A program made the position numbers and the translations under genes. A DNA stretch of 7,040 bases from contig JAHFEC010000064.1 in the NCBI GenBank assembly GCA_023248665.1, positions 1-7,040 on the forward strand, in the 5' to 3' direction. Positions within the stretch are counted from its first letter, which is position 1. Every line of letters starts with the position of its first letter. Source of the DNA: Microcaldota archaeon (GTDB lineage Archaea; Micrarchaeota; Micrarchaeia; Anstonellales; Anstonellaceae). Shown here piece by piece: positions 1 to 6,810 of this stretch. The notes beneath the pieces are model-generated. The model had not been told where the DNA came from. It did no database searches and saw only the letters and a list, made by a program, of their open reading frames with translations.

Positions 1-28
1 GAAAGCTGAAATGGAATATTCCAAGCTT

Positions 29-811
29 CTAGCTCGGCCTATTTTTCCCCTTCTTTTCAATCGGTGGCGTGCTTGGTCGCTTCGACGCTTCCTCAAGGTT
101 TTGGGTCAGCGTCTGGTAAACATCCGCCTTTTTCCGTCTTGAAATGAAGAATGCGGCGGCTGCGATTATTGCCAGCAGGACGATGATACCAATGCAAATC
201 TCTCCAAATAGCATCAACCCGCCATTTGCAGCGGGCTTTGTTTCACAGTCTGGATCATAGCCGGGTGCGCAGTCCGGATCGCATTTGCCGTCGCTGGTCC
301 GATCACAGAATCTGTCCTTGCCCCCTGATTTGCAGTCGTGTGGGCAGGTCAGGAGATTTTCGCCCAAGTCCGGTTCGCATATTGAGTTGGCGTTGCATAA
401 AATCTTGATGCTGGCGGGTTCGCCAGAATAAAGATTCCCTTCTGCCGTGACGCTCGTTGGGGCGAGCGGGTAATCTCCGACCTGCTTCGGTAAGACTATG
501 TAATAAACATCTTTCGTCTCTTCCGGGGCCAGGTCCAAGGTCCATTCTATGCGAGGCGGTCGAGCAGCGATCATTCCCGGAGGCGTTATCGAGAGGACAG
601 GCTTAGGTTCTATTACGTCGTTATCTGCTTGTTCTTCTATATCAACCTTCACTGTTCTGTTAAAGTGGTTGGTCACTGATACGGTAATCCGAATTTGTTC
701 GCCAAATCTGGCTGTGGCTGGCACATCGCGAGTGATCGTGACGCCTTCAGCCATCGCCATTCCACTCAGAAGACAAACGATGAACAACATCCGTGTACAG
801 ATCAATGACAT
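29..811 (-). CDS. Secreted, membrane-anchored protein with Cys-rich module
   Basis: Predicted 260-residue surface protein of unknown function. Residues 1-21 form a signal peptide (hydrophobic core, then A-M-A before Glu22). Residues 24-138 look like a beta-sandwich of the CARDB/NEW3 type: alternating hydrophobics, the phrase ITVSVTN, and a late 'LAPEETKDVYYIVLP' strand. Residues 139-189 hold eight cysteines with short Asp/Gly loops (C139, C145, C156, C160, C169, C177, C181, C189), suggesting disulfides or metal binding. Residues 199-224 form one membrane helix, followed by RRKK and a charged, presumably cytoplasmic tail. The ATG at 811 is preferred because GAGGTG lies 5 nt before it; an in-frame ATG at 838 would add nine basic residues but has no Shine-Dalgarno. 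The start overlaps the stop of the upstream lipoprotein gene by 10 bp, so the two are probably translationally coupled. The domain family is inferred from pattern only. Confidence 0.85.
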   Translation of the reverse strand: MSLICTRMLFIVCLLSGMAMAEGVTITRDVPATARFGEQIRITVSVTNHFNRTVKVDIEEQADNDVIEPKPVLSITPPGMIAARPPRIEWTLDLAPEETKDVYYIVLPKQVGDYPLAPTSVTAEGNLYSGEPASIKILCNANSICEPDLGENLLTCPHDCKSGGKDRFCDRTSDGKCDPDCAPGYDPDCETKPAANGGLMLFGEICIGIIVLLAIIAAAAFFISRRKKADVYQTLTQNLEEASKRPSTPPIEKKGKNRPS

Positions 812-3198
812 CCTTCCACCTCGCTTTTTGCCGGGCATTTCATGGTTCCCGCATCATTGCTGCACGTATCCTGATAGTAATCACAGTGTCCGTATTCAAT
901 TAAATCCAGAAAACCGCTATTCCATTTCCAAACCGGATTAATTGGGCGTTTATCATTTTCTACAGTATCTATGATTGTCCAATTTTTTCCAGGTATGTTA
1001 ACCAGATTATATTCGTGGCTAGGAGCTTCCACACTGTAAACTTCATCTTTGGTGTATCCTGCCATCCTCAATAAAGTTGTAAGGGCAACGGAGTAGTCTG
1101 CGCATGTTCCGGTATGTAGAATTGTAAGGTCTACGTGGGCTGGCAAATCAGAAAATATGCAACTATCCTGCGTCATGTTCGTATCATTACTCCACCCGGC
1201 GGGTTGGCCTACTGTTCCTTTACAGGTCAACTCCCGGACTGCTTGACTTGCATTCGATTTTGGTTCACAGGTTGGATTCGTGAGCATGTCAAGATTGCTG
1301 ACGAGAATTTTATTACTGCACTGAGTCTCAGCCTTGAAATAGCCATTCATGTAATCAGCCATCGGTCCTAGGCCATATGCCCAGTAAAGAGCGGCGAATT
1401 GCTTGAAACTGGCTGAATCTTTGACTTTATCTGCACCGGATTCTTTCATAGCTTTCGTACAATATGGGTGGCAGATCGTGCTTGTGCAGTTTGTTTCATA
1501 GCAGGTTGAAGCTTCTTTTGCGATTGCCACTAAATTGGGATCCGTCACCTCAAACAAATCACAGGCGTAATTTTCCTCATTTATCGAGACTTTCGAGCCC
1601 TGTTTGTTCGGCCAGCCTGCTTTGCAGGGCGTGTCATTCGGAACTCCAACATTTGGGTTAAAAGTCGTTGTATTCGTCTCTGATCCTCCAAACAGATCCT
1701 GTAAACTTTTTGAGAGCCAGTCGACGTTCTTATCTGGGGGCACGATTATGGTCTGCGCTTCGATTAAGTTAGTCTTGCACAGCGACAGTTGTTCGACAGG
1801 TATGTACCCCCGATATCCACACGGTTCCGGCAATTGATGACACGCAACCTGCACGTTCGAATCATTCTGATATTCCTTACTCGTACAGAAATAAGTGAAC
1901 GGATCAGATTGTTTCACTTCTTCATAACCGGAAAGAGTCTCGATGTAATCGAACGCATCTCCATTCGGGTTGCAACGAAAGATTCCGTAATCTACCAAGC
2001 CCTTGATATATGTCTGGTCGTCATCGCTGAAGATGTTTGCTCCGTAAAATGCAAAATAAAGCCGGTCGGGAGTACAAACAGGTGCCAATTCTGGAATCTG
2101 GGCCAAAATGGAATACCATTCGCTTGAATTTTTTGGAGTGTAAACATTCGAGAGGACGTCATAACCATCTAGCTTTTTGGTGCTCATAAATTGCGAATCC
2201 GGATGACGTCTGGCTAAGGTTCGGATAAGGTGTTCTGGCGAAATCACGTCGGTTTCATGGTAATGCTGCCCTTGTACATTGTAAAAGAATCTGGCGTGAT
2301 AGCTATTATTGCTATTTATCGAACTCGCATCCACTACATCAAGCAATCCATCATATAACTTGAATCTTGCTATTGTCTCGGTATCGTTAGCTGGCGTATA
2401 AGAGAAATGTGCTGGCGTGCCCGTTTCATTGCTATCTGGATCTGATGTGGCTCCACAATCTGGGATATCTTGGCAGCTTGCGAGCCTATCCAATTTTTCC
2501 AAATCTATCTGGGAAGCATACTCCCGCATGTCTTCCTTTCTATCTAGTATACTACTCTCTCCAATCTCGACCAGAATTCTATCTTTTATCAGTATCGTAA
2601 GCCCGCTGCCTTTTTTGTATAATGCTTGATGATTTCCGATCTGCAGGTTCTCATACGCTCCGGTTTGATTCAGCTTTTTAATAAGTCTCGAGACATTCCT
2701 ACAGTTCTCAGACGCATGCAGTCCGGACAAAAAATGGCGCCGGCAACTTTCAACATCTACATAATCCGTGATTTTTATTTTTAATGGGATCACTGCTACT
2801 GCCCCTTTTCTGATTGGTAATTTTGATATCGCGTCAATGCATTCTTTTGGCCAGATTCCTTGTGGATCATAGGCGTATTCTTTCCATGCCCAGCTCGCTT
2901 GTGGATCTTGCCAAAATTGGTTTATATTCGGATCTTCTTTCAGAAGTTCAGATTCATTCTTCCATGCCGGATCTGCATAGTTGCTACCCACCTTTTTATA
3001 ATTATTTACACATCCCGGTATAGACATGATGCTTGCTGATGTTAGTGAATCCGGTATGCTCTGTAGCAAAATCGATCCAGGTATTGCTTGTTTTTCCGGT
3101 TCAAGCTGGGTAACGCAACCACCTACCAGAAGCAAGGCTCCGATTGTCAGGGTGATGACTGCTCTCATTGCAAGCAGGTGTGCATGTTTCCAAATCAC
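802..3198 (-). CDS. Large Cys-rich lipoprotein with C-terminal transglutaminase-like domain
   Basis: A 798-residue secreted lipoprotein. Residues 1-28 form a signal sequence ending in a lipobox (L-V-G-G-C, lipidated Cys28). The C-terminal domain, about residues 685-750, has the transglutaminase-like arrangement: Cys699 in 'HTGTCADYSVALTTLLRMAGY', His728 in 'PSHEY' and Asp744 in 'TIIDTV'. The order and spacing match the Cys-His-Asp triad of that superfamily, so a protease, amidase or cross-linking activity is possible, but the substrate is unknown. Residues 29-680 resemble nothing I recognise. There are 27 cysteines besides the lipobox one and about 15 N-x-S/T sequons, fitting an extracytoplasmic, disulfide-bonded, glycosylated protein. 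The start is GTG at 3198, supported by a TATA-like element 28 bp upstream. An internal ATG at 3168 would give a shorter, more classical signal peptide and cannot be excluded. It is the first gene of a two-gene unit with the membrane protein ending at 29. Base composition is more A+T-rich than gltX. Confidence 0.9.
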   Translation of the reverse strand: MIWKHAHLLAMRAVITLTIGALLLVGGCVTQLEPEKQAIPGSILLQSIPDSLTSASIMSIPGCVNNYKKVGSNYADPAWKNESELLKEDPNINQFWQDPQASWAWKEYAYDPQGIWPKECIDAISKLPIRKGAVAVIPLKIKITDYVDVESCRRHFLSGLHASENCRNVSRLIKKLNQTGAYENLQIGNHQALYKKGSGLTILIKDRILVEIGESSILDRKEDMREYASQIDLEKLDRLASCQDIPDCGATSDPDSNETGTPAHFSYTPANDTETIARFKLYDGLLDVVDASSINSNNSYHARFFYNVQGQHYHETDVISPEHLIRTLARRHPDSQFMSTKKLDGYDVLSNVYTPKNSSEWYSILAQIPELAPVCTPDRLYFAFYGANIFSDDDQTYIKGLVDYGIFRCNPNGDAFDYIETLSGYEEVKQSDPFTYFCTSKEYQNDSNVQVACHQLPEPCGYRGYIPVEQLSLCKTNLIEAQTIIVPPDKNVDWLSKSLQDLFGGSETNTTTFNPNVGVPNDTPCKAGWPNKQGSKVSINEENYACDLFEVTDPNLVAIAKEASTCYETNCTSTICHPYCTKAMKESGADKVKDSASFKQFAALYWAYGLGPMADYMNGYFKAETQCSNKILVSNLDMLTNPTCEPKSNASQAVRELTCKGTVGQPAGWSNDTNMTQDSCIFSDLPAHVDLTILHTGTCADYSVALTTLLRMAGYTKDEVYSVEAPSHEYNLVNIPGKNWTIIDTVENDKRPINPVWKWNSGFLDLIEYGHCDYYQDTCSNDAGTMKCPAKSEVEGCH
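817..822 (-). promoter_or_regulatory. Shine-Dalgarno site deciding the start at 811
   Basis: GAGGTG on the minus strand matches the GGAGGTGATC complement of the archaeal 16S 3' end. It is separated from the ATG at 811 by five bases (GAAGG). It lies inside the last codons of the upstream lipoprotein gene, as expected for an operon-internal gene. It favours the start at 811 over the in-frame ATG at 838. Confidence 0.7.
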
Positions 3199-3222
3199 AA
3201 TTCGGCCTTGGAATGTTTTCGC

Positions 3223-3230
3223 TTAAAAAT
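3223..3230 (-). promoter_or_regulatory. TATA-like box for the surface-protein operon
   Basis: The minus strand reads ATTTTTAA, centred about 28 bp before the GTG at 3198. That is the distance expected if transcription starts at or next to the start codon (leaderless mRNA). No good Shine-Dalgarno precedes the GTG, which agrees. The element lies in the 111 bp gap (3199-3309) between the basic-protein gene and the lipoprotein gene. No purine-rich BRE is obvious, so this is a positional inference. Confidence 0.4.
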
Positions 3231-3261
3231 CTATCTTTATTGTCTGGCTATCCGGGTTGGG

Positions 3262-3275
3262 AAAATTAGAAAAAA
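3262..3275 (-). terminator. Possible T-tract terminator after the gltX unit
   Basis: About 35 nt past the stop of the basic-protein gene, the minus strand carries T6 (3270-3275) followed by CTAA and T4 (3262-3265). Archaeal RNA polymerase can terminate on U-rich stretches without a hairpin, and the next promoter candidate follows immediately. No stem-loop was seen. The sequence is suggestive only. Confidence 0.3.
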
Positions 3276-3309
3276 GTCGTGAACAAATTGAATCCCATCT
3301 GCGTTTTTC

Positions 3310-3798
3310 CTAGGCCGTCATCTTGTAATCTCGTCGGGTTTTCAGAGCCGACGCATCATTCTTCATCTTTTCTCTCCAGCCCATCTTCTCCATCATCCTT
3401 AGCGCCTTAATCAGCCGGGCCGCGTATCTCAAAAGCAATTGCCGCTCGATTTCCAGCCGTCTCTCTTCCCGCCGGGTTTTCTTTCCGACGGCCTCGTATT
3501 TGATTTGGTTGAAGCGCCGGCGCGCCATGATATAGTTGATCTTGAGCTGGTTGTAGAACGTGCGGACATAATGCCGAAAGATGGTGCGCTTGACGACTCT
3601 CCCGCCCGTACGGGTCCTGTCGAGGTGGTAGGATTCCCAGCGCGCGACCATGTATTTGTTGCGCTTAAAGCGGCCGATGCGCCGGCCTCTTTTCCCGCCG
3701 AAACCGTTTTTGCGGATTTTTGCCCCGGGAAAACTCCGGTTCGGGGTCTGTACTTTAGGCGTTTGAACGATTATCCTCCCACCCATTTTTTTCACCAT
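3310..3798 (-). CDS. Small, very basic protein of unknown function
   Basis: A 162-residue protein I do not recognise. About 30% of residues are Lys or Arg (29 R, 19 K against 11 D/E), so the predicted charge is strongly positive. There is no signal peptide, membrane segment or Cys/His cluster. Residues 1-50 are rich in Gly, Pro and basic residues, including a VQTP-K-VQTP repeat at 11-19. Residues 51-100 mix aromatics with Arg. Residues 105-147 look helical and amphipathic, possibly a coiled coil. The codons favour G/C in third positions like gltX, which supports real coding over the overlapping antisense frame. It lies 51 bp after gltX on the same strand and in the same reading frame, separated by two TAG codons. 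The start is uncertain: ATG at 3798 has no clear ribosome site, whereas the in-frame ATG at 3786 has GGTGA 5 nt upstream. RNA or ribosome binding is plausible from charge and neighbourhood but unproven. Confidence 0.7.
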   Translation of the reverse strand: MVKKMGGRIIVQTPKVQTPNRSFPGAKIRKNGFGGKRGRRIGRFKRNKYMVARWESYHLDRTRTGGRVVKRTIFRHYVRTFYNQLKINYIMARRRFNQIKYEAVGKKTRREERRLEIERQLLLRYAARLIKALRMMEKMGWREKMKNDASALKTRRDYKMTA

Positions 3799-3849
3799 CT
3801 CATCGGTCTATTTTTCTATTCTGTCCTCATGCTCTTCGATCTTATCCGT

Positions 3850-5622
3850 CTACTGCGAGGTCAGGATGAACGTCAGCCTGTTCTCCTCTTTCTTGTCAAG
3901 CGTAACGAACCCGAAGCGCTCGAACTGGATGTTCTGGCCCGGCTCGAATCCGGCCGCGTCCTTCTCCACCCAGCCGGCGGCGATCTCAAGCGAATCGGGG
4001 TTGAATTTTCCGTCGATATACAAATCTCCCGGAATCAGCACCTGCGCGCACAAGCGGTCGTTCTCGCCCACCCATTGGAATTTTCGGGCGACTTCCCCCT
4101 CCATGGCCACGTAATCCGCGCGAATCACCTTGCCGGTGGCGATCGAGCCGTCCGGGCGCAGGTATTCCATCTGGGAAATCTCCTTTACGCGCACGTTGCA
4201 CCAGTCCTTGAGCCGAAATTCGTTTCCCTCAAAAAGCGGCTCGCTGTCGCGCGCGCTGATGTACACGACGTTGCTGGGGAATTTCTCGCGCATTCCAAGC
4301 GAACTATTGGCCGGATGGTTCTTAATGGCGATCTTCCCGGGCGCTAACACGGCAATCTCGAGGCGCACCGGATCGCGCACGAAGAAGCGCCGGGGGCAGT
4401 CCGGGTCGATGAGCTTGCGGTTCTCGTTCAGCAGCTTGTCCCAGCCCGGTTCGCTCTCCACCTTGCTTAAGCCGAACGAGAGCACGAAGGCGCGGATGGC
4501 CTCGGGCCGGATGCCGCGCCGGCGCAGGGCCGAGAGGGTGGGCAGGCGCGGGTCGTCGTAGCCGGACACCTTGCCTTCCGCGATGAGCGGGGTGATAAGG
4601 CGTTTGGAGACCGGGGCTCCGGCGATGGCCAGGCGCGAGAAATGCACGAGCTTGGAGGGGCGCAGCTCGAGTATTTTGGTGATGTGGTAATAGAGCGTTT
4701 CGCGCAGCTCGTATTCCTTGGAGCGCATGGCATGGCTCACGCCCTCGAGCGAGTCGATGATGGGGGCGGCGAAATCGTACGAGGGCCAGCATTTGTACTT
4801 GTCGCCCTGCCGGTAGTGTGGCTTGTGGATGATGCGAAAGAGGGTCGGGTCCCGCAGCGTGGTATTCTCGGCCTTCATGTCGCCCGAGTAGCGCAGCACC
4901 GCATCCCCCTCGCCGAACTTGCCGTTCATCATCTTGCGGAACTCGTGCATGCTCTCTTCCGGGAATTTGGTGCGGCAGAGGCATTGCTCGCCCTTCTCGC
5001 GGTTCTTCTTCACCTCCTCGGCCGGGCAGGTGCACACGTATGCTTTCTGCTTGAGTATCATCTCGTCCGCATACTCATAGAGCCTCTCCATGTAATCCGA
5101 GGTATAAGTGATCTCGTCCGCCCATGAGATGCCCAGCCATTTGAGGTCCCGGATGATGGCGTCCACGAACTCCGCGCTCTCCTTCTCGGGGTTGGTGTCG
5201 TCCATGCGCAGGCGCATGCCCCCGCCGTACTGCTTGGCGGATTCGAAGTTGAGGAACGCGGCCTTGGCGTGCCCGATGTGCAGGTATCCCGACGGCTCGG
5301 GCGGGAAGCGGGTCATCACATGCTTCGGGACCGGACCGGGGAGGGTGATCTTGCGCTCGCCTTCCTCCTCTTTCGGCTTCTCCTCGAAATGGAATGCGGA
5401 CAGTCCGGCGGCGGCCTGCTCTTTGGATAGGGCGTTCACGCGCTTGCACTCCTCGCTGATGAGCGCCATCAGGCCTTTCATGTCCGTTTTCTTCTCCGGG
5501 TGCTCGGCGATGACGCGGCTGATCACCTTCGCCGGTATGGCCAGACCGTAGTCGGCCGCGTTCTTGAGCGTCCATTTGGTGATGCATTCCGCAAGTGTGT
5601 CCGCCATCCGATCATCCGTCAT
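3850..5622 (-). CDS. gltX: Glutamyl-tRNA synthetase, archaeal type
   Basis: A cytoplasmic class I aminoacyl-tRNA synthetase that charges tRNA-Glu with glutamate. In most archaea the enzyme is non-discriminating and also makes Glu-tRNA-Gln for GatDE; that is inferred here. The 590 residues are near the usual archaeal length. Residues 1-90 form the helical N-terminal extension seen in archaeal enzymes. The class I HIGH motif is in 'FPPEPSGYLHIGHAKAA' (106-122, HIGH at 115-118), followed by MDDTNP (140-145). C197, C199, C214 and C216 form a CxC...CxC zinc-type cluster. 'YDFAAPIIDSLEGVSHAMRS' (282-301) is the conserved amino-acid/ATP region. The KMSKS loop is degenerate, V-S-K-R (338-341), resembling the MSKR form of GlnRS and eukaryotic-type GluRS. 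From about residue 410 the protein has the beta-barrel anticodon-binding region of GlnRS-like enzymes. The start at 5622 overlaps the micro-ORF stop (ATGA); ATG at 5607 is an alternative. An in-frame TAA just upstream excludes a longer form. It is G+C-rich and appears intact. Confidence 0.97.
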   Translation of the reverse strand: MTDDRMADTLAECITKWTLKNAADYGLAIPAKVISRVIAEHPEKKTDMKGLMALISEECKRVNALSKEQAAAGLSAFHFEEKPKEEEGERKITLPGPVPKHVMTRFPPEPSGYLHIGHAKAAFLNFESAKQYGGGMRLRMDDTNPEKESAEFVDAIIRDLKWLGISWADEITYTSDYMERLYEYADEMILKQKAYVCTCPAEEVKKNREKGEQCLCRTKFPEESMHEFRKMMNGKFGEGDAVLRYSGDMKAENTTLRDPTLFRIIHKPHYRQGDKYKCWPSYDFAAPIIDSLEGVSHAMRSKEYELRETLYYHITKILELRPSKLVHFSRLAIAGAPVSKRLITPLIAEGKVSGYDDPRLPTLSALRRRGIRPEAIRAFVLSFGLSKVESEPGWDKLLNENRKLIDPDCPRRFFVRDPVRLEIAVLAPGKIAIKNHPANSSLGMREKFPSNVVYISARDSEPLFEGNEFRLKDWCNVRVKEISQMEYLRPDGSIATGKVIRADYVAMEGEVARKFQWVGENDRLCAQVLIPGDLYIDGKFNPDSLEIAAGWVEKDAAGFEPGQNIQFERFGFVTLDKKEENRLTFILTSQ

Positions 5623-5675
5623 GAAAATTCGTTATCCATCCCGAATTCGTTATCCATCCGGAATCTGTTTTTCAT
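5619..5675 (-). CDS. Putative 18-residue micro-ORF linking isomerase and gltX
   Basis: The minus strand reads an open frame of 18 codons plus TGA, encoding MKNRFRMDNEFGMDNEFS. Its ATG overlaps the isomerase stop (TGATG at 5673-5677) and its TGA overlaps the gltX start (ATGA at 5619-5622). It therefore fills the whole gap between the two genes by stop/start overlaps. The peptide is three six-residue units (MKNRFR, MDNEFG, MDNEFS) generated by an 18 bp tandem repeat. It could be a coupling device that delivers ribosomes to gltX, a leader peptide, or simply a repeat expansion in a spacer that happens to be open. No Shine-Dalgarno was seen before its ATG. The reading is certain; translation is not. 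Confidence 0.25.
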   Translation of the reverse strand: MKNRFRMDNEFGMDNEFS

Positions 5676-5678
5676 CAG
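5625..5678. repeat. Three-copy 18 bp tandem repeat upstream of gltX
   Basis: The units are 5625-5642, 5643-5660 and 5661-5678, with an exact period of 18. Copies 1 and 2 agree at 16 of 18 positions and share 16 consecutive bases (AATTCGTTATCCATCC on the plus strand). Copies 2 and 3 agree at 13 of 18. The array spans the isomerase stop codon and ends 3 bp before the gltX start. Because 18 is a multiple of three, the micro-ORF frame stays open through all copies. Confidence 0.8.
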
Positions 5679-6766
5679 AAATAATGGTTCTCTTTCTCAT
5701 TTGTTTTGCCGATCTTCTCCGGCCGGTTGCTGCGCATGGCATACATGGCCGGGTCGATTCCGCGCTGGCGCATGATGTCGGCCGACGCGCCCAATACGAC
5801 GAGGGGCGCGTTGCGCAATTGTTCGATATCCTTGCTGCCGGTCAGGAACATGGCGGTGCGCAGCTGGTCCTTCCAGGCCTGCACTTCCTTTTGCGGATCC
5901 TTGGCGCGCAGGAACGGCAGGGCCGCCCCGCCCATCCTCGCCCCCAGCGCGATGCCCTTGGCCACATCTATCCCTGAGCGCACGCCGCCGGTGGCGATGG
6001 TCGGCCCCGTGAGCGCGCATTCCGCGATGGCGGGCACGGCCGGATAGCCCCAGTCCGAAAAGAGCGGCATTTTCCCGCCCCTTTCCAATTCCACCTTGCT
6101 CCAGGAGGTGCCGCCGCTGCCCGAGGATTCCACGAATTTCGCTCCGGCCAAAAAGAGCGAGCGCGCCGCCGGCCCGCTGATGCCGGCCCCCGTCTCCTTG
6201 ACAATGAGCGGGACGGAAAGCGCGTCGCACAATTTCCGTATTCTATCGAGCACGCCTTCGAATTTTGTCTCGCCCTCGGGCTGGACGGCTTCCTGCAAGG
6301 CGTTGAGATGCACGGCCAGCGCGTCCGCCTCGACCGTCTCGACCATGTCTTCTATTTTTTTTATCGGGTATTCGCCCAGTTGCGCGGCGCCGATGTTGCC
6401 GATGAGCGGCGCGGTTGGCGCGAATTTGCGAACCTTGAAATGCTCGGCCTTGGACGGGTCTTCGAGCATGGGCCTCTGCGAGCCGAGGGCGAACGCGATG
6501 CCGGCTTTCTCGGCCGTGGCCGAGAGCTTGCGGTTGAGCTCCCCGCCGTTGGCCGTACCGCCGCTCATGGCGCTGATGATGATCGGGGCCGCCAATCTCT
6601 TGCCTAGGAATTCGACGCCCAAGTCCGCCTCGCCCCAGTCCATCTCGGGCAGGGCGTTGTGCACGAGCATCACGTCTTCGAAGCCGGCGCGGGTGCCGTA
6701 TTCGATCTTGCGCTCGCGGCAGATGGCCAGGTGCGAGTCCTTTCTCTCGTCGATTAATTCTTTCAT
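5675..6766 (-). CDS. fni: Type 2 isopentenyl-diphosphate delta-isomerase (FMN/NADPH-dependent)
   Basis: Interconverts isopentenyl and dimethylallyl diphosphate, supplying both C5 units for archaeal isoprenoid lipids at the end of the mevalonate route. The cytosolic enzyme uses reduced FMN. Its 363 residues are normal for the family. Family motifs occur in order along the TIM barrel: RKDSH (8-12), MSGGT (67-71), GSQR (95-98), NIGA (124-127), HLNALQE (153-159, with the conserved Gln158 and Glu159 near the active site and Mg2+), VKETGAGIS (189-197), GSGGTSW (216-222) and TGGVRSGIDVAKGIALGA (259-276, flavin phosphate region). It is distinct from type 1 Nudix isomerases. The ATG at 6766 lacks a Shine-Dalgarno but has a TATA-like TTTTAAAA about 25 bp upstream, suggesting a leaderless start of the unit. 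Its TGA overlaps the ATG of the micro-ORF before gltX. fni and gltX are near neighbours in several euryarchaeal genomes. Confidence 0.96.
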   Translation of the reverse strand: MKELIDERKDSHLAICRERKIEYGTRAGFEDVMLVHNALPEMDWGEADLGVEFLGKRLAAPIIISAMSGGTANGGELNRKLSATAEKAGIAFALGSQRPMLEDPSKAEHFKVRKFAPTAPLIGNIGAAQLGEYPIKKIEDMVETVEADALAVHLNALQEAVQPEGETKFEGVLDRIRKLCDALSVPLIVKETGAGISGPAARSLFLAGAKFVESSGSGGTSWSKVELERGGKMPLFSDWGYPAVPAIAECALTGPTIATGGVRSGIDVAKGIALGARMGGAALPFLRAKDPQKEVQAWKDQLRTAMFLTGSKDIEQLRNAPLVVLGASADIMRQRGIDPAMYAMRSNRPEKIGKTNEKENHYF

Positions 6767-6787
6767 GGATTAGATATGGCAATTGAG

Positions 6788-6795
6788 TTTTAAAA
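6788..6795 (-). promoter_or_regulatory. TATA box for the isomerase-gltX unit
   Basis: TTTTAAAA (the same on both strands), centred about 25 bp before the isomerase ATG at 6766. That spacing fits an archaeal promoter with the transcript starting at or within a few bases of the start codon. The bases just upstream on the minus strand are G+C-rich, so a classical purine-rich BRE is not evident. Confidence 0.5.
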
Positions 6796-6810
6796 GGCCG
6801 CGTCCGGCGC

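Noticed and set aside
12..23. 12 bp palindrome TGGAATATTCCA after the last gene
   Set aside because: It has no T-tract and the window ends here. It could be part of a terminator, but too little flanking sequence is visible.
549..941. 130-codon plus-strand frame
   Set aside because: It is antisense to the junction of the two surface genes, with no signal, domain or start context. The minus-strand genes have a signal peptide, lipobox and Shine-Dalgarno.
3439..4347. 302-codon plus-strand open frame
   Set aside because: It lies antisense across both the basic gene and the end of gltX, crossing their boundary. Long antisense frames are expected opposite G+C-rich third positions, and the protein shows no motif.
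4642..5127. 161-codon plus-strand open frame inside gltX
   Set aside because: It is antisense to conserved gltX catalytic regions. Its Leu/Ala/His-rich composition is typical of shadow frames.
5660..5690. Possible C/D box RNA because of CTGATGA
   Set aside because: The C box needs a purine first, no paired D box or second box at suitable spacing was found, and the stretch is explained by the fni stop and the tandem repeat.
6243..6782. 179-codon minus-strand frame starting upstream of the isomerase start
   Set aside because: It is Arg/Gly-rich low-complexity sequence in another frame of the isomerase gene, which has full family motifs.
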